Assembly (NCBI GenBank): GCA_017458125.1
Contig: JAFTGB010000045.1
Location: 1-41,770 of the forward strand
Direction of reading: 5' to 3'
Source of the DNA: Prevotella sp.
GTDB lineage: Bacteria; Bacteroidota; Bacteroidia; Bacteroidales; Bacteroidaceae
Length of the DNA stretch: 41,770 nt
Both the position numbers and the translations under genes were made by a program. The notes beneath the pieces are model-generated. The model searched no databases and was not told where the DNA came from. It was given only the letters and a program-made list of their open reading frames with translations. Of the stretch, positions 24,542 through 33,500 are shown in pieces. Each line of letters starts with the position of its first letter. Positions within the stretch are counted from its first letter, which is position 1.

Positions 24542-25729
24542 ATGGGACAATTACAAGAGAAATATAAGCATTATCGTGAGCCGCAGAAGTATATGGAGGC
24601 TGACGTGTATCCCTATTTCCGCGCCATTGAGGGAAAGCAGGGAACGGAAGTTGAAATGGGTGGTCACAAGGTTCTGATGTTTGGCTCGAATGCTTATACA
24701 GGACTGACGGGAGATCAGCGCATCATTGACGCTGCCAAGGCAGCATTGGACAAATACGGCTCGGGTTGTGCCGGTAGCCGTTTCCTGAATGGTACGCTGG
24801 ACATCCATGTGCAGTTAGAAAAGGAAATAGCAGAATTTATTCATAAGGACGACTGTCTGTGCTTCTCTACCGGCTTCTCTGTCAACCAGGGTGTGCTGGC
24901 CATGGTGGTAGGCAAAGACGACTATATTATCTGCGACGACCGCGACCACGCCTCTATTGTGGACGGTCGTCGTTTGTCGTTTGCCCGCCAGTTGCACTAC
25001 AAGCACAACGACATGGAAGATCTGGAGCGCGTGCTGCAGAAACTGCCTCATGAGGCCATCAAGCTCATTGTCGTTGACGGCGTGTTCTCCATGGAAGGCG
25101 ATTTGGCCAAACTTCCGCAGATTGTGGAACTGAAGCACAAGTACAACTGCTCCATCATGGTTGATGAGGCTCACGGCTTGGGAGTCTTCGGTGACCACGG
25201 ACGTGGTGTGTGTGACCACTTCGGACTGACTGACGAGGTAGACCTCATTATGGGTACGTTCTCTAAGTCGCTGGCCAGCATCGGCGGATTTATTGCTTCT
25301 GACTGGGACACCATTAATTTCCTGCGTCATACTTGCCGCACGTACATCTTCTCTGCTTCCAATACTCCGGCAGCAACAGCGGCAGCCATGGAGGCACTGC
25401 ACATTATCCAGAAGGAGCCCGAGCGCATTGAGGCTTTGTGGGACGTGACCCGCTATGCGCTGAAACGCTTCTCTGAGGAAGGGTTTGAGATTGGCGACAC
25501 CGAGAGCCCCATCATCCCGCTCTATGTCAGGGATATTGAGAAGACCTTCTTGGTGACGGCGTTGGCTTTTAAGGCTGGTGTATTCATCAATCCTGTCATT
25601 CCTCCTGCCTGTGCGCCTCAGGACACGCTGGTGCGTTATGCCCTGATGGCTACCCACACCAAGGAGCAGGTAGACCGTTCGGTGGCAGCACTGAAGAAGA
25701 TTTTCGTAGAGCAAGGCATCATCAAGTAG
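24542..25729 (+). CDS. spt: Serine palmitoyltransferase (alpha-oxoamine synthase family)
   Basis: 395 aa, PLP-dependent. SNAYTGLTG, GSGCAGSRFLNGT, DEAHGLGVFG and the PLP-Lys segment GTFSKSLASIGGF are typical of alpha-oxoamine synthases. The pattern EGKQGTEVEMGGHKVLMFGSNAYTG... closely recalls the Bacteroides serine palmitoyltransferase (BT_0870 type) and not Kbl, whose N-terminus differs. It condenses serine with an acyl-CoA to 3-ketosphinganine, the first step of sphingolipid synthesis. No other sphingolipid gene is seen downstream; tRNA-Pro follows after 13 bp. The exact acyl substrate, and separation from glycine C-acetyltransferase, rest on recalled similarity. Confidence 0.85.
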   Translation: MGQLQEKYKHYREPQKYMEADVYPYFRAIEGKQGTEVEMGGHKVLMFGSNAYTGLTGDQRIIDAAKAALDKYGSGCAGSRFLNGTLDIHVQLEKEIAEFIHKDDCLCFSTGFSVNQGVLAMVVGKDDYIICDDRDHASIVDGRRLSFARQLHYKHNDMEDLERVLQKLPHEAIKLIVVDGVFSMEGDLAKLPQIVELKHKYNCSIMVDEAHGLGVFGDHGRGVCDHFGLTDEVDLIMGTFSKSLASIGGFIASDWDTINFLRHTCRTYIFSASNTPAATAAAMEALHIIQKEPERIEALWDVTRYALKRFSEEGFEIGDTESPIIPLYVRDIEKTFLVTALAFKAGVFINPVIPPACAPQDTLVRYALMATHTKEQVDRSVAALKKIFVEQGIIK

Positions 25730-25742
25730 TCCTTGCATACAG

Positions 25743-25815
25743 CGAGGTGTAGCGCAGTTGGTAGCGTTCCTGGTTTGGGACCAGGCTGTCGCAGGTTCGA
25801 GTCCTGTCACCTCGA
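25743..25815 (+). tRNA. tRNA-Pro (anticodon TGG)
   Basis: 73 nt. Acceptor CGAGGTG/CACCTCG, discriminator A, anticodon arm CCTGG-TTTGGGA-CCAGG (TGG at 25776-25778), T-loop GTTCGAGTC. It lies 13 bp after the spt stop with no TAnnTTTG box between, so it is probably cut from the spt transcript. Confidence 0.96.
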
Positions 25816-25875
25816 CTTAGGCATAAAAAAGACCGCTGACTCATTGTGAGTTAGCGGTCTTTTTTATGCCTAAGT
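25816..25875. terminator. Long bidirectional terminator after tRNA-Pro
   Basis: A nearly perfect stem of about 28 bp with a 3-base loop: CTTAGGCATAAAAAAGACCG... pairs with ...CGGTCTTTTTTATGCCTAAG, one G-T position. The A6/T6 tracts inside the stem would act as the T-run in either direction, serving spt-tRNA-Pro and the convergent DUF1294 operon. Confidence 0.85.
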
Positions 25876-25892
25876 CCGTCTGATTTATTTTG

Positions 25893-26255
25893 TTATTGGT
25901 ATTGCCAATAGCCGATTACTGCAAGTTGGATGATGATGATGGCAGGGATGCCATATCTGAACTTCTTATGCAGAGTCTTGTGATGCCAGACTTTCATGCC
26001 AAGCCATGCTCCGATGCTGCCACCGAGTACCGCCAGCATCAATAGCGAGTCCTCCCTAATGCGCCACATGGCTTTCTTGGCCTTCAATTTATCAATACCA
26101 TAGACAAGGAAAGTCACAATGTTGATGACAATCAAATAGTATAAAACTACTTCTTGTATCTCATCATTCTGCCAGTCGAGGGTAGAATGGATATAGACGT
26201 TCCGTTTCTGATGCAGGAAACTATATGCGGTCTCTATGCAGTCCTTCGTAATCAT
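25893..26255 (-). CDS. DUF1294 membrane protein
   Basis: 120 aa. The core YGIDKLKAKKAMWRIREDSLLMLAVLGGSIGAWLGM...HKTLHKKFRYGIP is the DUF1294 pattern, with two or three membrane helices. The first 35 residues (MITKDCIETAYSFLHQ...) are not usual for the family; a later start is possible but no good Met precedes the first helix. Last gene of the gpx-ohrR run. Function unknown. Confidence 0.8.
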   Translation of the reverse strand: MITKDCIETAYSFLHQKRNVYIHSTLDWQNDEIQEVVLYYLIVINIVTFLVYGIDKLKAKKAMWRIREDSLLMLAVLGGSIGAWLGMKVWHHKTLHKKFRYGIPAIIIIQLAVIGYWQYQ

Positions 26256-26264
26256 TGGTCATAT

Positions 26265-26510
26265 TTATTGCTTTTTGAATTTGTTCCGCAACCGTTTATA
26301 GCCTTCAACCCCTAAAATGGTCAGTCCTCCATACTGGCAGGTCTTAGCCAGTCCGAAGAGCACAGCCCACAATACACCCTTTGCGGTAGTGCTGATGGGG
26401 AGCAGCATCTGAGCGAAGGACAGGACATAGAATGGTATGCAGCATATTAGGACGATAACGCCCGTCCTGAATGACAGGGATTGCAGCCATTGTTTGATTT
26501 TCATGCCCAT
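26265..26510 (-). CDS. Small two-helix membrane protein
   Basis: 81 aa: short basic N-terminus, helix TGVIVLICCIPFYVLSFAQML, PISTTAKGVLWAVLFGLAKT, second helix region and a Lys/Arg tail. It resembles the short stand-alone proteins called transporter-suffix-domain proteins (P-I-S-T-A-K motif before the second helix). 9 bp ahead of the DUF1294 gene, so same transcript. Function unknown. Confidence 0.65.
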   Translation of the reverse strand: MGMKIKQWLQSLSFRTGVIVLICCIPFYVLSFAQMLLPISTTAKGVLWAVLFGLAKTCQYGGLTILGVEGYKRLRNKFKKQ

Positions 26511-26550
26511 ACTGTTTTTTCGTGTTGTTGCAAAGCTTGTGCCGATTGTT

Positions 26551-26991
26551 TTATTTCTTCAATGTTTCGATGATGGAGTCCAGTTCACTGGCCAGATGTG
26601 CATAGTCGTCCAACTGGAGCGGACAGGCTTTCAGCGTCTCGCCCATGCCTGCAGGGATGAGCCCGTATGCTTTCTCCTCCATATCGCGCCCTTTCTCGGT
26701 GAGGCTTACAATCTGCTGACGCTTGTCCTGCTCACCCTTCTTACGGCTGACAATGCCCAGCTTCTCCATGCGCTGGAGTAGGGGTGTCACGGTGTTTGTC
26801 TCTAATACCAGCCGATGGGCTATGTCGTTCACAGGTTGGTTGTCTTTCTCCCACAGCACCATCAGAACGAGGTACTGCGGATAGGTGATGCCCAGCTCAG
26901 TCAGCATCGGCGTGTAGGCCTGTGTGATGAGTCTTGTTGCGGTATAGAGACGAAAGCATATCTGGTTGTCAAGCTGTAATTCTGCGTGCAT
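26551..26991 (-). CDS. ohrR: OhrR-type MarR family peroxide-sensing repressor
   Basis: 146 aa. MarR winged helix with LDNQICFRLYTATRLI at the start: the Cys in NQ-x-C-F matches the reactive Cys of OhrR. VLWEKDNQPVNDIAHRLVLETNTVTPLLQRMEKLGIVSRKK is the HTH and wing. In the family, oxidation of this Cys by organic peroxide releases DNA. It lies 15 bp after gpx, whose promoter region holds three copies of TCGYNNGCGAT, the likely operator. Confidence 0.9.
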   Translation of the reverse strand: MHAELQLDNQICFRLYTATRLITQAYTPMLTELGITYPQYLVLMVLWEKDNQPVNDIAHRLVLETNTVTPLLQRMEKLGIVSRKKGEQDKRQQIVSLTEKGRDMEEKAYGLIPAGMGETLKACPLQLDDYAHLASELDSIIETLKK

Positions 26992-27006
26992 AGTCCTCCA
27001 TGTTAA

Positions 27007-27552
27007 TTATCCAAGCATTTCCTCAATGTCCTTCTCGAAGTCCTTGGGGTCTGTGGTAGGCGCAAAACGCTTGATGGTCTCACCATCCTTTGAGATGAGG
27101 AATTTGGTGAAGTTCCACTTGATGTCGCTATCCTTCTCCACGCTCTTGCTGATAGCCTTGAAGAGTGTCTTGGCGGCTTTAGCCTTCAGTCCGTTGTATT
27201 CCTCGGTGGGTGCCTGAGTCTTCAGATACTCGAAGACGGGATGGGCATCAGGACCGTTGACATCCCCTTTTCTCATGATTTGGAAGGTCACGCCATAGTT
27301 CAGCTGGCAGAACTCCTCAATCTGTGCATCGCCCTCCGGGTCCTGCTCCTTAAACTGGTTGCAGGGGAATCCGATGATGACCAGCCCCTTGTCTTTGTAC
27401 TTTTGGTTCAGCTCCTCCAGTCCTGCGAACTGAGGGGTGAATCCACACTTGCTGGCTGTGTTGACAATCAGCAGAACTTTACCTTTGAACTGTGAGAAGT
27501 CAATCTCCTTACCTTTGCTTGAAAAAGCCTTGAAGTCATAAATCTTTTGCAT
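27007..27552 (-). CDS. gpx: Glutathione-peroxidase-family thiol peroxidase
   Basis: 181 aa. The peroxidatic Cys sits in NTASKCGFTPQ, the Gln/Trp tetrad in FPCNQFKEQDPEG and KWNFTKFL. The second FPC Cys suggests a thioredoxin-dependent, atypical 2-Cys mechanism as in most bacterial Gpx. No signal peptide, so cytoplasmic. First gene of the operon gpx-ohrR-small membrane protein-DUF1294. Regulation by OhrR is inferred from linkage and operator repeats. Confidence 0.95.
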   Translation of the reverse strand: MQKIYDFKAFSSKGKEIDFSQFKGKVLLIVNTASKCGFTPQFAGLEELNQKYKDKGLVIIGFPCNQFKEQDPEGDAQIEEFCQLNYGVTFQIMRKGDVNGPDAHPVFEYLKTQAPTEEYNGLKAKAAKTLFKAISKSVEKDSDIKWNFTKFLISKDGETIKRFAPTTDPKDFEKDIEEMLG

Positions 27553-27626
27553 ACCTTACTTATATTTATTAATATTGAATCCCTGCATTATAGCCGTCCC
27601 TTATCAAGGGACTCTAAATGTTTCTG

Positions 27627-27717
27627 TCGTTTGCGATGCAAAGGTAAGAATAATAATTTGTATCGCAAGCGATTTATCTGGAACTTTAAGAATGATTAAC
27701 GAAATATCGTGGGCGAT
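27627..27717. promoter_or_regulatory. Three TCGYNNGCGAT sites at the gpx-ohrR promoter
   Basis: TCGTTTGCGAT (27627-27637), TCGCAAGCGAT (27663-27673) and TCGTGGGCGAT (27707-27717). The second overlaps the -33 region and the first follows the -7 box, so binding would block transcription. The third is part of a 20-bp palindrome, AAATATCG-4-CGATATTT (27702-27720 region). Confidence 0.65.
27639..27668 (-). promoter_or_regulatory. gpx promoter
   Basis: Minus strand TTG (27668-27666), 19 bp, TACCTTTG (27646-27639). The gpx start codon at 27552 is about 85 bp downstream. Confidence 0.75.
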
Positions 27718-27827
27718 ATTTGTGCCATCCTGTGACTTATCTGATGAAAACTAACCGTTTATGTATCATTCCTCTTAAACTTTGTTGTAAAACGAGACAA
27801 ATGTGCTCATTTCTGACCGATTTTCAC

Positions 27828-27835
27828 TACTTTTG
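27828..27835 (+). promoter_or_regulatory. -7 element TACTTTTG before the EamA gene
   Basis: Lies 21 bp before the ATG at 27857 and inside the reading frame that would start at a GTG at 27803, which is why the shorter start is used. Confidence 0.55.
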
Positions 27836-27856
27836 TACCATCAATTAGGATTGTTC

Positions 27857-28768
27857 ATGAAGACTTCCATATTCCAACGCCCGGCCTGGGTGGTTGTGTT
27901 TGCCCTGACAGCCGCCATATCATGGGGATGGGCGTTTCCGCTTATCAAAATAGGCTTCAGTGCCTTTGGCATCGCGGCAGACATGACGGGCAGCAAGATG
28001 CTTTTTGCAGGCATCCGTTTTGCTGCGGCTGGCCTGATAGTGCTGACCGTTGCGTACGCCAGTGGCCGGTCGTTCAAGACAGACATCAGGCACGACTGGT
28101 GGTTCCTCGTGGCCTTTGCACTGATGAACACCGCATTGCACTATTTCTTCTTCTACATCGGCATGTCGCACAGCGAAGGTTCGCGGGCCGCCATCCTCAA
28201 CTCGCTGAGCACATTCCTCGTGGTGCTGCTGGCCTGTGCCTGTTTCAAGAGCGACCATCTGACGCCGCGCAAGATGCTGGGTTGTGCCGTAGGGTTTAGC
28301 GGCGTGCTGGCCTTGAACCTTGGAGGAGCCGAAAGCGGGCAGTTCACCTGGCTGGGCGACGGCATGATAATCCTCAATGCCGTCTGCGGGGCCTGCGCCA
28401 ACCTGATGACTCGCGGGCTGAGCCGACGGGTGGACGTGTTTGTGGGCACGGGCTACGCCCTTACCCTTGGCGGCCTGCTGCTCGTCGTCCCTGGCCTTGC
28501 CCTTGGCGGTACCCTGCCCACTGTCAGCCTCCTCGGCATCGTGTGCCTGCTGCTGCTCATCGCCATCTCTGCCCTCGGCTTCACACTCTATAACAAGTTG
28601 CTCAGCATGAACCCCGTGGGGAAAGTGGCCATATACAACTCGCTCATCCCTGTCGTCGGCGCCGTCACCTCGTGTCTTTGTCTTGGCGAGACGTTCCATG
28701 CGAAGTATGCCCTTGCCGGGGGCCTCGCCGCCCTGGGCATCTTCATCGTCAATAGGGGGAGAAACTGA
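27857..28768 (+). CDS. EamA/DMT-family transporter
   Basis: 303 aa, ten membrane helices in two EamA repeats (first opens VVVFALTAAISWGWAFPLIKIG, second near WLGDGMIILNAVCGACANLMTRG). Drug/metabolite exporters of this family move amino acids, nucleobases or toxic metabolites; substrate unknown. Start placed at MKTSIFQRPAW after the promoter element. Convergent with apeB, 31 bp apart. Confidence 0.9.
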   Translation: MKTSIFQRPAWVVVFALTAAISWGWAFPLIKIGFSAFGIAADMTGSKMLFAGIRFAAAGLIVLTVAYASGRSFKTDIRHDWWFLVAFALMNTALHYFFFYIGMSHSEGSRAAILNSLSTFLVVLLACACFKSDHLTPRKMLGCAVGFSGVLALNLGGAESGQFTWLGDGMIILNAVCGACANLMTRGLSRRVDVFVGTGYALTLGGLLLVVPGLALGGTLPTVSLLGIVCLLLLIAISALGFTLYNKLLSMNPVGKVAIYNSLIPVVGAVTSCLCLGETFHAKYALAGGLAALGIFIVNRGRN

Positions 28769-28799
28769 CGCCTCGCTCCAGCCCCGCAAGGTTACGTCT

Positions 28800-30143
28800 T
28801 CACATGCTAAAGAACCGCGTGAAGGCTTTCACCGCGTAACCGTGGTCGGCTACGCTTCCCGTTTCACGGCAGCTATGCATGGCGAGGATGGCATTACCCA
28901 TGTCGACACCACGGAGGGGGAGCGTAGAAGTCAGGATGTTACCCAACGTGCTGCCACCCGCCACGTCGCTATGGTTGACGAACCGCTGACAGGGCACACC
29001 GGTCTCGCGGCATATTTCGGCAAACACCGCAGCAGAGACGGCGTCGCTGGCATACTTCTGTGCGGCGTTGAACTTGATGACGGGTCCTCCGCCCAGCAGC
29101 GGATGGTTCGTCGGGTCGTACTTCTCGCTGTAGTTGGGGTGCCAGGCGTGAGCATTGTCTGCAGATACCATGAAGGCGCGCTCGACGGCCTGATAGAAGG
29201 CTTCGGTTGAGCGAGCGCAGCGTGATGTTTGCATCGACTCTGCCGAGCTTTCGTCCGTACCGTACTGTGCCAGGACAATGCGTTTCAACATCATCGCCAG
29301 GAAAGGACTTGCCGCCCCCTGCTTGGTCTGCGACCCCGTCTCCTCATTGTCGAAGATGGCCAGCACTTTCGTGGCCTCCGTGGTCCCGGTGGCAGTCATC
29401 GCCTCCAAACCGGCAAAGCACATCGAGAGGTCGTCGAGTCGGCCCGAGGAGATGAATTCGTCGTGAGCGCCGAAGGTGCAGGCAGGCGTGGCGTCGGCCA
29501 GATAGAGGTCGAAGTCGAGAATGTCGTCCTGCCTGACGTTCAGTTCGCTGCAGATGATGTCCAGCAACAGGTTGCCCTGTTCCAGTTCGTCAGTCACGAT
29601 GCCGAGAATGGGCAGCATGTCCTTCTGCCTGCTCAGCTTCACCCCGTCGTTCACCTGCCGGTTGAAGTGGATGGCCAGGTTGCTGATTTGTAGCAGCGGG
29701 CGCTTCACATGCAGCAAAAGGGTTTTGGGCGAGAGCGCATCCCCGCCACGCACGACGACACGCCCCGCCACGGTCAGCGGACGGTCGAACCAGGTAGACA
29801 TCACAGGGCCCCCATACACCTCGGTGTTCAGTTTCACCATTCCCCCCTCGCAGGTCATCTCGGCATTCGGCTTGATGCGGAACGTAGGCGAGTCGCAATG
29901 GGCACAAATCATGTGGAACCCGGCTTCCGCCATTGGCTTCTGTCCGATGTGGAAGGCATAGACCGACGAGTCGTTCTTTGTCACGTAGAGTTTGTCGCCC
30001 GCTTTCACCTCGCCTAAAGGCTCCCGAGGGTCCACCAGCCGGTAGCCAGCCTGCTCCAGGCGTTCGGCAATGTTGTGTGTAGCCAGGAAGTTCACCGGCG
30101 AAGCATCCAGAAAGTCTAATAATCGCTTAATCATACCGTTCAT
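28800..30143 (-). CDS. apeB: M18 family aminopeptidase
   Basis: 447 aa. Zn ligands appear in order: ICAHCDSP (His), the region VVVRGGDAL/LLLHV, FDNEETGSQTKQGA (Glu pair) and NHSDVAGGSTLGN near the end (His). NTEVYGGPVMSTWFDRPL is the family's signature. Cytoplasmic, removes N-terminal aspartate, glutamate or neutral residues from peptides. Its promoter lies in a hairpin at the edge of the accessory island. Confidence 0.95.
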   Translation of the reverse strand: MNGMIKRLLDFLDASPVNFLATHNIAERLEQAGYRLVDPREPLGEVKAGDKLYVTKNDSSVYAFHIGQKPMAEAGFHMICAHCDSPTFRIKPNAEMTCEGGMVKLNTEVYGGPVMSTWFDRPLTVAGRVVVRGGDALSPKTLLLHVKRPLLQISNLAIHFNRQVNDGVKLSRQKDMLPILGIVTDELEQGNLLLDIICSELNVRQDDILDFDLYLADATPACTFGAHDEFISSGRLDDLSMCFAGLEAMTATGTTEATKVLAIFDNEETGSQTKQGAASPFLAMMLKRIVLAQYGTDESSAESMQTSRCARSTEAFYQAVERAFMVSADNAHAWHPNYSEKYDPTNHPLLGGGPVIKFNAAQKYASDAVSAAVFAEICRETGVPCQRFVNHSDVAGGSTLGNILTSTLPLRGVDMGNAILAMHSCRETGSVADHGYAVKAFTRFFSM

Positions 30144-30169
30144 TGTTTATCAGTCCTATATAATGGTTG

Positions 30170-30200
30170 CAAAGTTACGGAAAAGCGAGAGAAATGCAAA
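30170..30200 (-). promoter_or_regulatory. apeB promoter
   Basis: Minus strand TTTG (30200-30197), 19 bp, TAACTTTG (30177-30170). The -33 element is in the arm of the palindrome at 30191-30228. Confidence 0.7.
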
Positions 30201-30228
30201 AGGAAAGCTTGCTTTTCTTTTGCATTTC
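30191..30228. repeat. 38-bp palindrome at the island's left edge
   Basis: GAAATGCAAAAGGAAAGC (30191-30208), a 2-base centre, and GCTTTTCTTTTGCATTTC (30211-30228): 18-bp arms with one mismatch. A second hairpin, GTAACTT...AAGTTAC, follows at 30238-30262, and AAAGTTACGGAAAA (30171-30184) is nearly repeated at 30255-30268. The tract lies between the core gene apeB and the HTH gene. Confidence 0.7.
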
Positions 30229-30325
30229 CGAGTGACAGTAACTTCTCCGAAAGAAAAGTTACGAAAAATTTAAGCAAAACCTACTGTTTTTCTTCGTTTA
30301 ATTAGATAATATTAATTATTTTGTG

Positions 30326-30333
30326 TATATTTG
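30326..30333 (+). promoter_or_regulatory. -7 element TATATTTG of the accessory operon
   Basis: TATATTTG ends 21 bp before the ATG of the HTH gene. It overlaps a TTG at 30331 that would give a longer frame, so the ATG at 30355 is preferred. Confidence 0.6.
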
Positions 30334-30354
30334 CGCTCAAATACTGAACATCAT

Positions 30355-30591
30355 ATGGCAAATAATGAAAAAATAGAGGCTTTAAACCGCTTGAAAGTAG
30401 TCCTCGTAGAAAAAGGAAAGACCAGCCGATGGTTGGCAGAGCAGTTGGGAAAAACTGAGCATACCATCTCCAGATGGTGCCAAAATAAGACTCAACCTTC
30501 TATTGCACAATTAAACGAAATTGCAAGAGTGTTAATGGTAGATGTCAGGTCATTGATAAATCCGAGTCAAGAAGCATACAATGAGCAGTAA
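30355..30591 (+). CDS. XRE-type helix-turn-helix regulator
   Basis: 78 aa. A single Cro/C1 HTH fills most of the protein: NRLKVVLVEKGKTSRWLAEQLGKTEHTISRWCQNKTQPSIAQLNEIARVLMV. First gene of the accessory operon; its end overlaps the helicase gene start by 11 bp, so translation is coupled. Small HTH proteins in this position usually repress or delay the defence operon behind them. That role is inferred from context. Confidence 0.9.
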   Translation: MANNEKIEALNRLKVVLVEKGKTSRWLAEQLGKTEHTISRWCQNKTQPSIAQLNEIARVLMVDVRSLINPSQEAYNEQ

Positions 30592-33500
30592 GTTTTTCAA
30601 TAACGATTCAGGCAATACGCTCTTTGAAAAACTCAAAGGTATTGCATGTAATATGGCTAATTTTGACCGATTCCTGGCTGTTGTGGGATTCTTTCGTTCT
30701 TCTGGGTATTTCAAATTGCGAAAAGAACTGAATGATGTCGAGGAAATAAAGATTTTAGTTGGCATCAATATCGATGACATTTTCCGCCGTCATAATAAGG
30801 CCATGCTGATGTTAGAAAACGAGGAAAAGGCAAAGATGGTCTATGATGAGGAGTTCCGTCAGGATATTATCAATGCTCGATATGCTCCAGAGGTGGAGGA
30901 AGGCATCTTGCAGATGTGCCAGGACTTGGTTGATGGCAGACTCCAGATGAAGATTCATGCCACTAAGAACCTCCATGCCAAGTTTTATCTCTGCCTTCCG
31001 CAAAATCACAATGAGAATAGTGATGGCTGGGTAATCATGGGGTCTTCCAATATTTCAGATTCAGGACTTGGCACGTCAAGGGCAGAGCGTTATGAACTGA
31101 ATGTAGCCATGAAGGACTTCGATGATGTGGACTACTGCCATTCTGAGTTTAAGAAGTTGTGGGAAGAAGCCGTTACGCTGACGATAGATGATGTTGAAAG
31201 TATCAAGCAAAAGACCTATTTAGGCTATCAGCCCACACCTTATGAGATATATCTAAAGGTGCTCATTGATACGTTTGGCGACCAGATTGAGGATGATTTT
31301 TCAATTCAGCTGCCTAATGGCGTGATGGAACTGAAGTACCAGACGGATGCCATGATTCAGGGTTTCCAAATGCTCATGCGCCATAACGGCCTGTTCCTTG
31401 CTGATGTGGTTGGTCTTGGCAAGACGATGATTGCCACCATGATTGCCAAGCGATTCATAGAGGCGAATGGAAAGAACACCAGCATTCTGGTGGTATTCCC
31501 TCCTGCCTTGCGTGAGAACTGGGAAAACACCTTTAAGTTGTTTGGCATATCCCGTAAGGCGCAATTCATTACCAATGGCAAACTGTCAAGTGTGTTAGAA
31601 GGAAAAGAGCAGTACAAGGCGAAAGAAGAATTCGACTTGATTATCGTCGATGAAGCACATGGTTTCCGTAATGACGGGGCAGGTAAATACGACGAACTGC
31701 AAAAGATTTGTAAGGCAGATTGTGTAAATGCAGGCTTGTTGAAGAATCAGCGAAAGAAAGTGATGCTGCTTTCTGCAACACCGTTGAACAACCGTCCTGA
31801 CGACTTGCTTAATCTGCTCTTGCTGTTTCAGGACAGTCAGAATTGCACTATTGACGGTATTCCTAATTTGAAAGGTTTCTTTGCAGAATACATCAAGGCT
31901 TACAGAATCCTGATGAAGGAACGCGAAACACGAGATGTGACAGCCGATGTTGACAAGATCTATGAGGCCATCCGCGAAAAAGTCATCGATAAGGTGACAG
32001 TTCGTCGTACACGTCACAACATCGAGAACGACCCAGAATACAAGAAAGACTTACAGGCGCAGGGTATTATCTTCCCCAAGCCTCAGCCGCCTATCTCATT
32101 GGAATATAAGATGGATGCTGATACCAGTAGGCGCTTCTTTTATACGCTGAATGTTCTGTCTGATGACAAATTCGATCCTCATCTGCATTATGCGCGCTAT
32201 CGTGCAGTTGAATTTCTGAAGCCAGAGTTCCGGGCTAAGTATCGGAACGCAGTTCATGTTGGCCAGACGTTGGCAGGTATCTATCGTGTTCACATGGTGA
32301 AGCGTCTGGAAAGTAGCTTCCATGCTTTCAAACTTTCGTTGGCCACCTTGCTTCGTATCACCAACGACATGTTGAAGATGTTTGCCGAGAACAAGGTGAT
32401 TATTGCCCCAGAGTTGAATGTGAAAGAGTTGCAGGCTAAGAATATGGAATTGGACCAGATTATTGAACTGGCCATGAAGAAAGGCTACCAGGAAAGCGAC
32501 ATCCTGTATAAGTCCGACGATTTCGAGCCAGATTTCATTGACATGCTCCGCCATGATAAAGAGGTTCTGGAAGCCCTCAATGCCGATTGGCAGCAAGAGC
32601 GCGATGACCAGAAGTTTGACCTCTTCCGTGACAGACTGGAGCATGAGTTCTTCGACGTGCGTAATGTCTCTGGCAAACTGGTTGTATTCTCCGAAAGTGT
32701 TGATACGCTGAACTATCTGAAGGACAGATTAGAAAACGAGTTAGGCAGAACAGACGTATTGACGATTACTGCCGACAACCGTGACAAGAAGGCTACCATC
32801 ATCAAAGAGAATTTCGATGCCAATAGTGAGGTACAGAAAGACGAGTACAATATCATTCTTACTTCTGATGTGTTGGCGGAAGGTGTCAATTTGCATCGTT
32901 CCCACATCATTGTCAACTATGACTCCCCTTGGAACGCCTCTCGGCTGATGCAGCGTATCGGACGTGTAAATCGTATCGGTTCCGTGGCTGAGTTTATCTA
33001 TAACTATATGTTCTATCCCTCACCCCAAGGCAATGAGCAAATCAAACTCTACGAAAACGCGCTTGTCAAGTTACAGGGTTTCCATTCTGCCTTTGGTGAG
33101 GATGTGCAGATATATTCTAAGGAAGAAATCGTCAAGCAGTTCAAGATGTTCGACAGCAACGTGAAGGACTCGATGGATGAAAAGTTAGCTTTGATTCGCG
33201 AACTGCGCGAGGTTTATCACAACAACCGCGAACTTTACGACAAGGTGAAGCAGTTGCCACTGAAGAGCCGTGTGACCCGCAACACAGGGCGACATACGGA
33301 CAAGTCAATCATCTATGTATCGTCCGACGTAAAGACAGAATTCTATCTGGCTACCGATAAGACAGTAAAGCCTATCGATTTCTTAGAGGCCATCAAGTAT
33401 CTGAAGGCCAAACCTGATGAACAAGCCGCTCCTTTCCAGCCTGACAGCAAGAACTACGACCATGTGAATCGTGCTTTGCGCAAATACACCTCTGAATATG

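Noticed and set aside
24815-25810. 331-codon minus-strand frame across spt and tRNA-Pro
   Set aside because: It begins inside the tRNA (the usual MTGLEPATAW-type false translation) and runs antisense to a well-supported gene.
27803-27856. GTG start for the EamA gene
   Set aside because: A promoter element lies downstream of it, and the first membrane helix follows the later ATG normally.
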